From Variovorax beijingensis (GTDB lineage: Bacteria; Pseudomonadota; Gammaproteobacteria; Burkholderiales; Burkholderiaceae_C): a stretch of 64,000 nt of DNA. The stretch covers positions 682,001 through 746,000 of the forward strand of contig NZ_VIVL01000002.1 of NCBI RefSeq assembly GCF_007828835.1, written 5' to 3'. A program made the position numbers and the translations under genes. A model generated the notes under the pieces. That model ran no database searches and had not been told where the DNA came from. It saw only the letters and a program-made list of their open reading frames with translations. This document shows, in pieces, positions 26,088 to 34,152 of the stretch. How positions within the stretch are numbered: the stretch's first letter is position 1; each line of letters starts with the position of its first letter.

Positions 26088-26410
26088 GGCGCTTTTTTTT
26101 CAAGTGCATAGAGCGGCTCATGCCCTGCCAGCCAACCACGACAAAACGCCCATGCCCCTGGGAAGGAAGCTCTGTGACGTAACACCTTGGTTCACTTTTG
26201 CGCCAAAATTAATATCTGCGAGGATTTCACATTACTACTTTTGTAGTCGAAAGCAATACTTTTCGGTTAACCCCGTTTGCAATGTGTACTTTTGTTACCG
26301 AATGATGCAAATTGCGGCCACCGGCCAGCAGATGTATCGGTGCCCAAGGGAGTGCCCATCGGCCGGGCAAAGAAAAAGGGCTCGGAAAGATCCGAGCCCT
26401 TCTGATGGGA
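26088..26410. promoter_or_regulatory. AT-rich intergenic region with TACTTTTG repeat array (no gene)
   Basis: This 323-base gap upstream of the kinase is much AT-richer than its surroundings. It contains TACTTTTG at 26236-26243, TACTTTTC at 26257-26264 and TACTTTTG at 26287-26294, that is 21 and 30 bases apart, close to two and three helical turns. The first lies in a palindrome ACTAC-TTTT-GTAGT. The array looks like binding sites for a regulator of the kinase-regulator pair. The tRNA terminator occupies the right end. Confidence 0.5.
26370..26399 (-). terminator. Intrinsic terminator of tRNA-Ala
   Basis: On the minus strand GGGCTCGGA-TCTT-TCCGAGCCC (26399-26378) is followed by TTTTTCT. It ends the leftward tRNA transcript. 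Confidence 0.85.
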
Positions 26411-26486
<76 letters not shown>

Positions 26487-26580
26487 AACGCAAGCCGGAT
26501 TTTAACCAGAACCCGCCCGGGAACGCATGGCCCGCATGCCAAGATGCGCGCTTCGAAAAAAGAAGGAAAGCACAACCCGC

Positions 26581-27447
26581 ATGGCCTCGTACGAACCCGC
26601 CTGGCTGGAAGGCATGTACAACAATCTTGCGCGCGTGAAGGAGCACCCGGCGTACTTCGCCCGCTGGGGCCGCGACTCGCAAGCCGTGCGCGAAACCCTG
26701 CCTGGCCGGATCGACGTGCCCTACGGCCAGGGCGTGAACGAGACGCTCGACATCTTTCCGGCACCCGTGCCCGGCGCACCGGTGCTGGTGTTCATTCACG
26801 GCGGCTACTGGCGCGCGATGGACAAGCGGGACCATTCGTTCATTGCGCCCGCGTTCAACGACCGCGGCGTGTGCGTGGTGATGCCCAACTACGCGCTGTG
26901 CCCCGGAACGGCGGAAGCGCCCGTGACCGTGCCGGGCATCCTCATGCAGATGGTGCGCGCGCTCGAGTGGACCTGGCGCCATGCCGCGAGCTTCGGCGCC
27001 GACCCCTCGCGCATCACCGTGGCCGGGCACTCGGCCGGCGGCCACATGGCGGCCGCGCTGCTGGCCTGCGATTGGAAGGCAGTCTCGCCTGATCTGCCGG
27101 TGCGGCTGGTGCGCAATGCGCTGTCGATCTCGGGCCTCTACGACCTTCGCCCGCTGCAGCGCACGCCGTTCCTGGAAAACGTCCTGAAGCTCTCCGATGC
27201 GGATGCCCTGCGCGCCAGCCCGGCGCTGTGGCCGGCCCCAGCGCGCGGCCAGCTGCACGCGCTGGTGGGCGGCGACGAAAGCGAGGAGTTCATCCGCCAC
27301 AACGCGCTGATCCGCGATGCGTGGGGCCGCAACGCCGTGCCCGTGTGCGAATCGCTGCCGGGGCTGAACCACTTCAGCATCGTCGACGCGCTGGCGGACC
27401 CGGCCCACAGGCTGCATCGCGGCGCGGCGCAGCTGCTGGAGGCCTGA
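26581..27447 (+). CDS. Alpha/beta hydrolase, kynurenine-formamidase-like esterase
   Basis: This 288-residue hydrolase has the oxyanion motif HGGYW, the nucleophile elbow GHSAGG, and a late histidine in LPGLNHFSIVD, with an aspartate/glutamate-rich GGDESEEF segment for the acid. The HGGYW form and length resemble arylformamidase-like enzymes of the hormone-sensitive-lipase group. I start at the ATG at 26581; an ATG at 26527 would add 18 basic residues. No kynurenine genes are adjacent, so the substrate is open. Confidence 0.78.
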   Translation: MASYEPAWLEGMYNNLARVKEHPAYFARWGRDSQAVRETLPGRIDVPYGQGVNETLDIFPAPVPGAPVLVFIHGGYWRAMDKRDHSFIAPAFNDRGVCVVMPNYALCPGTAEAPVTVPGILMQMVRALEWTWRHAASFGADPSRITVAGHSAGGHMAAALLACDWKAVSPDLPVRLVRNALSISGLYDLRPLQRTPFLENVLKLSDADALRASPALWPAPARGQLHALVGGDESEEFIRHNALIRDAWGRNAVPVCESLPGLNHFSIVDALADPAHRLHRGAAQLLEA

Positions 27448-27459
27448 CCCGGCGAGGGC

Positions 27460-28437
27460 CTACATCAGCAGGTGCTCGCCTGCGTTGTCGCCGCCGAGCG
27501 TGACGTAGTTGACCTTGCGGATGTCCATCAGCGCGCGGCCGCCCGCGTAGCTGATGGAGCTCTGCACGTCCTGCTCCATCTCGATCAGCGTGTCGGCCAG
27601 CTTGCCCTTGATGGGCTCGAGGATGCGCTTGCCCTCGACGTGCTTGTACTCGCCCTTGTTGAAGTCACTGGCGGAGCCGTAGTACTCCTTGAAGAGCGCG
27701 CCGTCGACCTCGACGGTGCGGCCCGGCGATTCCTCGTGCCCCGCGAACAGCGAGCCGATCATCACCATCGAGGCGCCGAAGCGCACGCTCTTGGCGATGT
27801 CGCCGTGGTCGCGGATGCCGCCGTCCGCGATGATCGGCTTGGTGGCCACGCGCGCGCACCACTTGAGCGCGCTGAGCTGCCAGCCGCCGGTGCCGAAGCC
27901 GGTCTTGAGCTTGGTGATGCAGACCTTGCCCGGGCCGATGCCGACCTTGGTGGCGTCGGCGCCCCAGTTCTCCAGGTCGATCACCGCTTCGGGCGTGCCG
28001 ATGTTGCCGGCAATCACGAAGGAGCCCGGCAGCTTCTGCTTGAGGTAGCCGATCATGTTCTTCACGCTGTCGGCATGGCCGTGCGCGATGTCGATGGTGA
28101 CGTATTCGGGCACCAAGCCCTCGGCCGCCAACTGGTCGACGGTGTCGTAGTCGGGCTTCTTCACACCCAGCGAGATCGAGGCGAACACGCCCTTGCCGTG
28201 CATCTGCCTGACGAACTTCACGTTGTCCAGGTCGAAGCGGTGCATCACGTAGAAGTAGCCGTTCTGCGCCAGCCACAGGCAGATCGGCTCGTCCACCACC
28301 GTCTTCATGTTGGCCGGCACCACCGGCAGTCGGAAGCTGCGTGCGCCGAGCGTCACGCTGGCGTCGCACTCCGAGCGGCTTTCCACGCGGCACTTGCGCG
28401 GCAGCAGAAGAATGTTGTCGTAATCGAAGATTTGCAT
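27460..28437 (-). CDS. guaC: GMP reductase
   Basis: The 325-residue protein starts [18 protein letters not shown], typical of GMP reductases, and has the IMPDH/GMPR barrel. The catalytic cysteine is C173 in GPGKVCITK, followed by the substrate loop [10 protein letters not shown] and the [12 protein letters not shown] phosphate site. It turns GMP into IMP with NADPH and loss of ammonia. No CBS domains are present, which separates it from IMP dehydrogenase. A longer reading frame reaches 28533, but only this start fits the family. A terminator-like hairpin lies in its leader. Confidence 0.92.
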   Translation of the reverse strand: MQIFDYDNILLLPRKCRVESRSECDASVTLGARSFRLPVVPANMKTVVDEPICLWLAQNGYFYVMHRFDLDNVKFVRQMHGKGVFASISLGVKKPDYDTVDQLAAEGLVPEYVTIDIAHGHADSVKNMIGYLKQKLPGSFVIAGNIGTPEAVIDLENWGADATKVGIGPGKVCITKLKTGFGTGGWQLSALKWCARVATKPIIADGGIRDHGDIAKSVRFGASMVMIGSLFAGHEESPGRTVEVDGALFKEYYGSASDFNKGEYKHVEGKRILEPIKGKLADTLIEMEQDVQSSISYAGGRALMDIRKVNYVTLGGDNAGEHLLM

Positions 28438-28531
28438 GAGAAACCAAGCTTCCTGTGAAGGGTGCGCCGCCGAACGATTTCGGCGGCGTGGGCGCTTGGT
28501 CCCGGCCCGGTCATTGGCGCCATGCAGGCAC

Positions 28532-28576
28532 AAAAAAACCGGGCGACAAGAAACTTGGGCCCGGTGATTGATTATA
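28532..28576 (-). promoter_or_regulatory. TATAAT box and leader hairpin upstream of guaC
   Basis: On the minus strand a perfect TATAAT (28576-28571) is followed directly by ACCGGGC (28565-28559), an inner CAAG/CTTG stem, GCCCGGT (28544-28538) and a T-run. The hairpin therefore begins about where transcription should start, with guaC 95 bases further on. It resembles an intrinsic terminator/attenuator. The rest of the 343-base gap 28438-28780 holds only this element and the azurin promoter. Confidence 0.55.
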
Positions 28577-28682
28577 GGGAGGTGGTGCTCCGCCTTCCTG
28601 CGCGCTTTCGTATAGACCTTATTCGCCGGCCGGTCTGCCCGGCCGGGCCGCGGCGGCGATGCGCAGCCCGCGGCAGTACCAT

Positions 28683-28723
28683 TTGATCCAGATCAGTGCC
28701 GCGCGGCGGGCGCGCTCGACAAT
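28683..28723 (+). promoter_or_regulatory. FNR/Anr-type box and -10 of azurin
   Basis: TTGATCCAGATCAG (28683-28696) differs by one base from the FNR consensus TTGATnnnnATCAA. GACAAT (28718-28723) follows at the distance expected for a class II FNR-activated promoter (box centre near -41). It suggests oxygen-dependent control of the copper protein downstream. Confidence 0.65.
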
Positions 28724-28780
28724 GCCGCTGGCGCAGCACGTCCTGCGCCCCGTTCATTTCTTCTTCTGGAGATCGTTCCC

Positions 28781-29253
28781 ATGCTTCGCCGCCACCTCGC
28801 CGCCACCTCGCCGCCACCGCCGTTCTGGCGCTCGCTTCTCTCGCCGCTTCCTCCGCCTTCGCTGCCGACTGCAGCGTGGAGATCGAAGGCAACGACGCGA
28901 TGCAGTTCAACAAGCCTGCCATCGAGGTGAGCAAGAGCTGCAAGGAATTCACCGTCAAGCTCAAGCACGTCGGCAAGCTGCCGAAGCAGGCCATGGGCCA
29001 CAACTGGGTGCTTGCCAGGACGGCCGACGTGCAGGCGGTCGCCGCCGACGGCATCGCTGCCGGCCTGCCGCAGAACTATGTGAAGGCTGGCGACGCGCGC
29101 GTCGTGGCGCACACCAAGATCATCGGCGGCGGCGAAAGCGACAGCGTGAGCTTTCCGGTCGCCAAGCTGGGCGCGGCCGACAGCTACACCTTCTTCTGCT
29201 CCTTTCCGGGCCATTCGTCGATCATGAAGGGCACGCTGAAACTCGCGAAGTAA
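28781..29253 (+). CDS. azu: Azurin, with start codon out of frame with mature protein
   Basis: The mature blue copper protein is clear: [16 protein letters not shown], the disulfide pair Cys3/Cys26, copper ligands in MGHNWVL and [12 protein letters not shown] (His, Cys, His, Met). It would carry electrons in the periplasm, often to denitrification or peroxidase enzymes. The only good start, the ATG at 28781 behind GGAGA, is one base out of frame with it. Between them lie three copies of an 11-bp unit (28785-28817). Removing one copy restores a perfect signal peptide ([20 protein letters not shown]...AFA). Without that, the ATG yields a 49-residue dead-end peptide. It is either a phase-variable switch, a recent mutation or a sequence error. 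Confidence 0.85.
28785..28817 (+). repeat. Three tandem 11-bp units in azurin signal-peptide region
   Basis: The units TTCGCCGCCAC (28785-28795), CTCGCCGCCAC (28796-28806) and CTCGCCGCCAC (28807-28817) are adjacent. Gain or loss of one unit changes the frame by two, so copy number decides whether azurin is made. Confidence 0.9.
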
Positions 29254-29311
29254 GAGGGCGCGGGCAACCCCGCCGCCGCGTCGGGACGCCCCGGCTTCCT
29301 ACAATGCCGGG

Positions 29312-31741
29312 ATGTCTCTTTTCGGCTCGTACGACGCCACTGCCGGCGCACCCCCATCCCCAGCGGCCGATTCGCCCCTGCTCGCCAACCTCAACCCGGA
29401 GCAGCGCGCCGCGGTCACCCTGCCTGCGGGCAATGCCCTGATCCTTGCCGGCGCCGGCTCGGGCAAGACGCGGGTGCTGACCACCCGCATCGCCTGGCTG
29501 CTGCAGACCGGCCAGGTCTCCGCCGGCGGCATCCTGGCCGTGACCTTCACCAACAAGGCCGCCAAGGAAATGATGACGCGGCTCACGGCGATGCTGCCCG
29601 TGAATGTGCGCGGCATGTGGATCGGCACCTTCCACGGCCTGTGCAACCGCTTCCTGCGCGCGCACTGGAAGCTGGCCAACCTCCCTTCCACCTTCCAGAT
29701 CCTCGACACGCAGGACCAGCTCTCGGCCATCAAGCGGCTGATGAAGCAGTTCAACGTCGACGACGAGCGCTTTCCGGCCAAGCAGACCCAGTGGTTCATT
29801 GCCGGCGCCAAGGAAGACGGCCTGCGCCCGAAGGACGTGGAGATCCGCACCGAGGACGACCGCAAGAAGGTCGAGCTCTACCAGCTCTATGAAGAGCAGT
29901 GCCAGCGCGAAGGCGTGGTCGACTTCGGCGAACTCATGCTGCGCAGCTACGAACTCCTGCGCGACAACGACGCGGTGCGCGAGCACTACCAGCGGCGCTT
30001 CCGCCACATCCTGATCGACGAGTTCCAGGACACCAACCGCCTGCAGTACGCGTGGATCAAGATGATCTCGGGCAGCACCGCGGCGGGAGGCCAGTTCGTG
30101 CCGGGCCAGAACAACAGCGTGATCGCCGTGGGCGACGACGACCAGAGCATCTACGCCTTCCGCGGCGCGCGCGTGGGCAACATGGCCGACTTCGTGCGCG
30201 AGTTCGACGTGCAGCACCAGATCAAGCTGGAGCAGAACTACCGCAGCTACAGCAACATCCTCGATTCGGCCAACGAGCTCATCAGCCACAACAAGAAGCG
30301 CCTGGGCAAGAACCTGCGCACCGACCAGGGGCCCGGCGAGCCGGTACGCGTGTACGAGTCGCCCACCGACCTGGCCGAGGCGCAGTGGATGGTCGAGGAA
30401 ATGCGCCAGCTCGTGCGCGACGGCTTCGACCGCAAGGAAATGGCCGTGCTCTACCGCAGCAATGCGCAGAGCCGGGTGATCGAAACGGCGCTCTTCAACG
30501 CCTCGGTGCCGTACCGCGTGTACGGCGGCCTGCGCTTCTTCGAGCGCGCCGAAATCAAGCACGCGCTCGCCTACCTGCGCCTGCTCGAGAACAAGGACGA
30601 CGACACCAGCTTTCTGCGCGTGGTCAACTTTCCGCCGCGCGGCATCGGCGCGCGCACGCTCGAGCAGCTGCAGGACGCGGCGCGCACGGCGGGCCGCTCG
30701 CTGCACGACGCGGTGCATGCCGTCGGCGGCAAGGCGGGCTCGAACCTCACGGCCTTCGTCGCCAAGATCGACGTGCTGCGCGAGCAGACGCAGGGCGCCA
30801 GCCTGCGCGAGATCATCGAACTGGTGCTCGACCACAGCGGCCTCGTCGAACACTACAAGGCCGACCGCGAAGGCGCCGACCGCATCGAGAACCTGGAAGA
30901 ACTGGTGAACGCGGCCGAGAGCTTCGTCACGCAGGAAGGCTTCGGCCGCGATGCGGTGGCGCTGCCCATCGACGAACTGCGCCAGTCGCCCGCGAGCCAG
31001 GGGCTCGATCCGAACCGGCCCGTCATCGACGAGCCGCTCGCGCCCGATGCCGAAACCGGCGAAACGCTGAGCCCGCTGGCCGCCTTCCTCACGCATGCGG
31101 CGCTCGAATCGGGCGACAACCAGGCGCAGGCCGGGCAGGACGCGGTGCAGCTCATGACCGTTCACGCCGCCAAGGGCCTGGAGTTCGACTGCGTGTTCAT
31201 CACCGGCATGGAAGAGGGCCTGTTCCCGCACGAGAACTCGATGAGCGATTTCGAGAGCCTCGAGGAAGAGCGCCGCCTGATGTACGTGGCGATCACGCGC
31301 GCGCGCAAGCGCCTCTACCTGAGCCATTCGCAGACGCGCATGCTGCACGGCCAGACGCGCTACAACGTGAAGAGCCGCTTCTTCGAGGAGCTGCCCGAAG
31401 GCGCGCTCAAGTGGCTCACGCCGAAGAACCAGGCCTTCACGCCCTCGGCCTTCGGCTATGGCGGCGGCTATGCGAGCACGCGCGGCGGCGGCGGCAGCTA
31501 CAGCAGCGGAGGCGGCTACGGCGGCAGCAAGGACACTTTCGCGAGCCCGCCAGTGCCGCCGCAGAAGGCCGCGCCCTCGCACGGCCTGCGCTCGGGTATG
31601 CAGGTGTTCCACAACAAGTTCGGCGAAGGCACGGTGCTGTCGCTCGAAGGCACCGGCGACGACGCGCGCGCGCAGGTCAAGTTCGCGCGCCACGGCGTGA
31701 AGTGGCTCGCGCTGTCGGTGGCCAAGCTCACGCCGGTGTGA
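29312..31741 (+). CDS. uvrD: UvrD/PcrA-family ATP-dependent DNA helicase
   Basis: The 809-residue superfamily 1A helicase has Walker A GAGSGKT at residues 47-53, DEFQDTN (motif II), GDDDQSIYAFRGA (motif III), and TVHAAKGLEFDCVFITGMEEGLFPH (motifs V/VI region). A Gly/Ser-rich linker (YGGGYASTRGGGGSYSSGGG) near residue 715-735 leads to a Tudor-like C-terminal domain (HNKFGEGTVLSLEG). It unwinds DNA in excision and mismatch repair. The protein is somewhat longer than E. coli UvrD (720 residues). Confidence 0.92.
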   Translation: MSLFGSYDATAGAPPSPAADSPLLANLNPEQRAAVTLPAGNALILAGAGSGKTRVLTTRIAWLLQTGQVSAGGILAVTFTNKAAKEMMTRLTAMLPVNVRGMWIGTFHGLCNRFLRAHWKLANLPSTFQILDTQDQLSAIKRLMKQFNVDDERFPAKQTQWFIAGAKEDGLRPKDVEIRTEDDRKKVELYQLYEEQCQREGVVDFGELMLRSYELLRDNDAVREHYQRRFRHILIDEFQDTNRLQYAWIKMISGSTAAGGQFVPGQNNSVIAVGDDDQSIYAFRGARVGNMADFVREFDVQHQIKLEQNYRSYSNILDSANELISHNKKRLGKNLRTDQGPGEPVRVYESPTDLAEAQWMVEEMRQLVRDGFDRKEMAVLYRSNAQSRVIETALFNASVPYRVYGGLRFFERAEIKHALAYLRLLENKDDDTSFLRVVNFPPRGIGARTLEQLQDAARTAGRSLHDAVHAVGGKAGSNLTAFVAKIDVLREQTQGASLREIIELVLDHSGLVEHYKADREGADRIENLEELVNAAESFVTQEGFGRDAVALPIDELRQSPASQGLDPNRPVIDEPLAPDAETGETLSPLAAFLTHAALESGDNQAQAGQDAVQLMTVHAAKGLEFDCVFITGMEEGLFPHENSMSDFESLEEERRLMYVAITRARKRLYLSHSQTRMLHGQTRYNVKSRFFEELPEGALKWLTPKNQAFTPSAFGYGGGYASTRGGGGSYSSGGGYGGSKDTFASPPVPPQKAAPSHGLRSGMQVFHNKFGEGTVLSLEGTGDDARAQVKFARHGVKWLALSVAKLTPV

Positions 31742-31764
31742 ACGGGCGCCGGCCCTGAGGTCGA

Positions 31765-32589
31765 TCAGCCCGGATCGAAGCTGTCGCGGAAGGTGAACCA
31801 GGTGGAGCTCAGCGACATGGCCGCGAGCACCAGTGCCGATCCCACGATCAGCACGTTGCCGATGAGGGCCGCGCCGCCGGCCGCCGCGCCCACGCCGATC
31901 AGCACGGTGGCGATGAGCCCCATGCCGATGCCCGCGAGAAGGAACACGCCGAACCACGCCAGCACGAAGAGGGCGTAGGCGCCGAAGTTGCGGAACAGCG
32001 CCACCACGCTGAAGAAGATGCTCTTGACCGGCTCCACGCCGTGCCAGTGCACGAGCGCCGGGGCGTGCCACATCGCCAGCGAGAGCGGCAGGTTCAGGCA
32101 CATCAGGAACATGCGCGCCACCTGGAAGTCGCTGCTGGCCATGGTCTCGGCTGACGGCATGTCGTCGAGCAGGTAGGCGCGTGCCAGCTGGCCGCCGTCG
32201 ATGAAGCTCGTGAGCAGCACGGCCACCACGAAATACGCCGCCGAGATCACGCCGAGCTTGACCAGCGAGCGCCACTCGGTGCGCATGGCGCCGGCCACCG
32301 CCACGAACATGGCGGAGCCGGTGGGCCGCTGCGCGTGGCCGGCGGTGCCGACGCCCTCTGCGTTGTCGGTGTAGGCCACCGAAGTGGCCACCATCAGGCC
32401 CAGCGTCATGAAGGGCAGCAGGACCGGCGCCAGCACGCTGCCCACCAGCGGCAGCAGCGACACCGTCGAAATCAGCGCCATCAGCAGGAAGAACAGCGAG
32501 ATGAAGGCGAGCGGCTGCCGCCAGAAGGTCTTGAGCCCGAGGCGGACCCATTCGGCGCCGGTTCGCGCCGGCACGATGTGGAGTTTCAT
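31765..32589 (-). CDS. BPSS1780-family membrane protein
   Basis: This 274-residue protein has about six membrane helices. Its start MKLHIVPARTGAEWVRLGLKT and the layout of a short N-terminal cytosolic segment followed by LAFISLFFLLMALIS match a family of unknown function common in Burkholderiales. The ATG at 32589 is chosen because the family opening begins there; the frame extends upstream without a good start. It lies 10 bases after the homoserine kinase gene and is probably cotranscribed with it. Confidence 0.8.
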   Translation of the reverse strand: MKLHIVPARTGAEWVRLGLKTFWRQPLAFISLFFLLMALISTVSLLPLVGSVLAPVLLPFMTLGLMVATSVAYTDNAEGVGTAGHAQRPTGSAMFVAVAGAMRTEWRSLVKLGVISAAYFVVAVLLTSFIDGGQLARAYLLDDMPSAETMASSDFQVARMFLMCLNLPLSLAMWHAPALVHWHGVEPVKSIFFSVVALFRNFGAYALFVLAWFGVFLLAGIGMGLIATVLIGVGAAAGGAALIGNVLIVGSALVLAAMSLSSTWFTFRDSFDPG

Positions 32590-32599
32590 TTTTGAAGGG

Positions 32600-33646
32600 T
32601 CAGGCGGGCAGCGGCTCGAGCGACTGCGCCATGGCATGCGGATGGTTGGCGCGCTCGCGCAGCACGCGCTCGAAGTGCGCCGGGTCGTGCGGCTTGAGCA
32701 TGCTGGCTTCGCGCGGCAGGTGGAAGTCCCACAGCCGAGAAATCCAGAAGCGCAGCGCCGCGGCCCGCAGCATGGCGGGCAGCAGGGCGCGCTCTGCCGC
32801 ATTCAGCGGGCGCACGCTTTCGTAGGCCGCAAGCAGCGCGTCGGCGCGTTCGGCGTCGTGCCGGCCGGTCGGGAGATCGACGGCCCAGTCGTTCAGGCAC
32901 ACGGCCAGGTCGAACAGCCAGGTGTCGGTGCCCGCGAAATAGAAGTCGAACACGCCGGTGAGGCGCGGCGCCGTGCCGGCCGTCTCGCCGGTGGCGAACA
33001 TCACGTTGTCGCGGAACATGTCGGCATGCACCGGGCCGCGCGGCAGCGCCGCATAGGCCGAGGATTCGGCGATGTGGTTCTGGTAGGCGAGCTCGGCGCG
33101 CAGCAGCGCGGCCTGCGATTCGTCGACGTAGGGCAGCACCACCGGCACGGTGTCGTTCCACCAGGCGAGGCCGCGCAAGTTCGGCTGGATGCGCGGAAAG
33201 TCGCGCGCGGCCAGGTGCATGCGCGCGAGCAGGGCGCCCAGTTCGGCGCAATGGGCCGTGCCCGGCGCCAGTTCGCTGCGGCCCGAGAGCCGCTGCACCA
33301 GCGCGGCCGGCTTGCCCGCCACCTGGAGCAGCAGTTCGCACGGGGCGTTCGCGGGAATGGTGAGCGCATGGCCCGACGGCGGCTGGATGGCCGGGTCGGC
33401 CACCGGCTCGGGCACCGGCAGGCCGCGGCCCGCCAGGTGCTTCATGAGACAAAGGTAGTAGGGGAGCTGCTCGGCACTGAGGCGCTCGAACAGCGTCAGC
33501 ACGAACTCGCCGCTTTCGGTGGTCGCGAAGTAGTTGGTGTTCTCGATGCCGCCCTCGATGCCGCGCAGCTCGCGCAGCGGGCCGAGACCCAGGCGCTGCA
33601 CGAGCGCGTCCGCCTCGCCGAACTCGACTTCGGTAAAAACTGCCAT
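32600..33646 (-). CDS. thrB: Homoserine kinase (APH-fold type)
   Basis: This 348-residue protein is the aminoglycoside-phosphotransferase-like homoserine kinase of beta- and gamma-proteobacteria, not the GHMP type. Key motifs are MAVFTEVEFGEADAL, GGIENTNYF (nucleotide loop), the catalytic GPVHADMFRDNVMF and the metal-binding GVFDFYFAG. It phosphorylates homoserine in the threonine pathway. The downstream membrane protein is close on the same strand. Confidence 0.9.
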   Translation of the reverse strand: MAVFTEVEFGEADALVQRLGLGPLRELRGIEGGIENTNYFATTESGEFVLTLFERLSAEQLPYYLCLMKHLAGRGLPVPEPVADPAIQPPSGHALTIPANAPCELLLQVAGKPAALVQRLSGRSELAPGTAHCAELGALLARMHLAARDFPRIQPNLRGLAWWNDTVPVVLPYVDESQAALLRAELAYQNHIAESSAYAALPRGPVHADMFRDNVMFATGETAGTAPRLTGVFDFYFAGTDTWLFDLAVCLNDWAVDLPTGRHDAERADALLAAYESVRPLNAAERALLPAMLRAAALRFWISRLWDFHLPREASMLKPHDPAHFERVLRERANHPHAMAQSLEPLPA

Positions 33647-33689
33647 GGCGATGCTCAGCGTCTTGCTGCAGATGGAAGGCGCGGCACGG

Positions 33690-34055
33690 TCAGAACTTCA
33701 TCACGTTCCAGACCCGGGCGCCGTTGCCGTTCGAGTTGGCATCACCCGAACCCGCACGGGCGCCTGGATCGTTGGGCCGCACCTCGTAGCCCGGCACGTT
33801 GGCCTTGGGCTTCACGTTGATGCTCTGCGTGCGGCCGCCGTAGCGCACCTCGTCGACCGAGGCGCCGCTGTCTTCCGTGTGGATGTGCTCGACCTTCTGG
33901 TTGCGGCGGCCGTCGGCCTGCTCCTGATTTTGTAGCGGCTCGGCCGGCGCAGGCGTTGCGGCGGGCGCAGGCTGCGCCTGGACGGCGGCAACGGGGACGG
34001 CAAAGGCCAGCGCCAGCAGGATGCGGCGGGCGACCAGGAGTGTGGGGCTAGGCAT
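33690..34055 (-). CDS. Exported small protein, DUF2782-like
   Basis: The 121-residue protein has a signal peptide (about 1-28, ending AVQAQ) and an Ala/Pro-rich linker. A conserved segment then reads VDEVRYGGRTQSINVKPK and PGYEVRP, which resembles the DUF2782 family. The C-terminus is Gly/Asn-rich and ends ARVWNVMKF. Genes of this family often sit near polA and thrB in beta-proteobacteria, as here. Function is unknown. Confidence 0.68.
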   Translation of the reverse strand: MPSPTLLVARRILLALAFAVPVAAVQAQPAPAATPAPAEPLQNQEQADGRRNQKVEHIHTEDSGASVDEVRYGGRTQSINVKPKANVPGYEVRPNDPGARAGSGDANSNGNGARVWNVMKF

Positions 34056-34152
34056 GCAGGGATTGTAGGCGCGGGGGCGCTTTCGGGGTGTCGGCCGGCG
34101 GCGCTTGCCGGCGTGGTTCGGGATGCCGGTCCGGGCACGGCAAAATGGCCCG

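Noticed and set aside
23694-26111. 805-codon plus-strand frame opposite the kinase and regulator
   Set aside because: Antisense shadow of two well-recognised genes on the minus strand.
28696-28780. GTG at 28696 as azurin start, giving a longer in-frame protein
   Set aside because: It lies inside the FNR-type box and upstream of the likely transcription start, and the added residues are not a signal peptide.
29222-32551. 1109-codon minus-strand frame opposite uvrD
   Set aside because: Same GC-skew artefact; the helicase on the plus strand carries all expected motifs.
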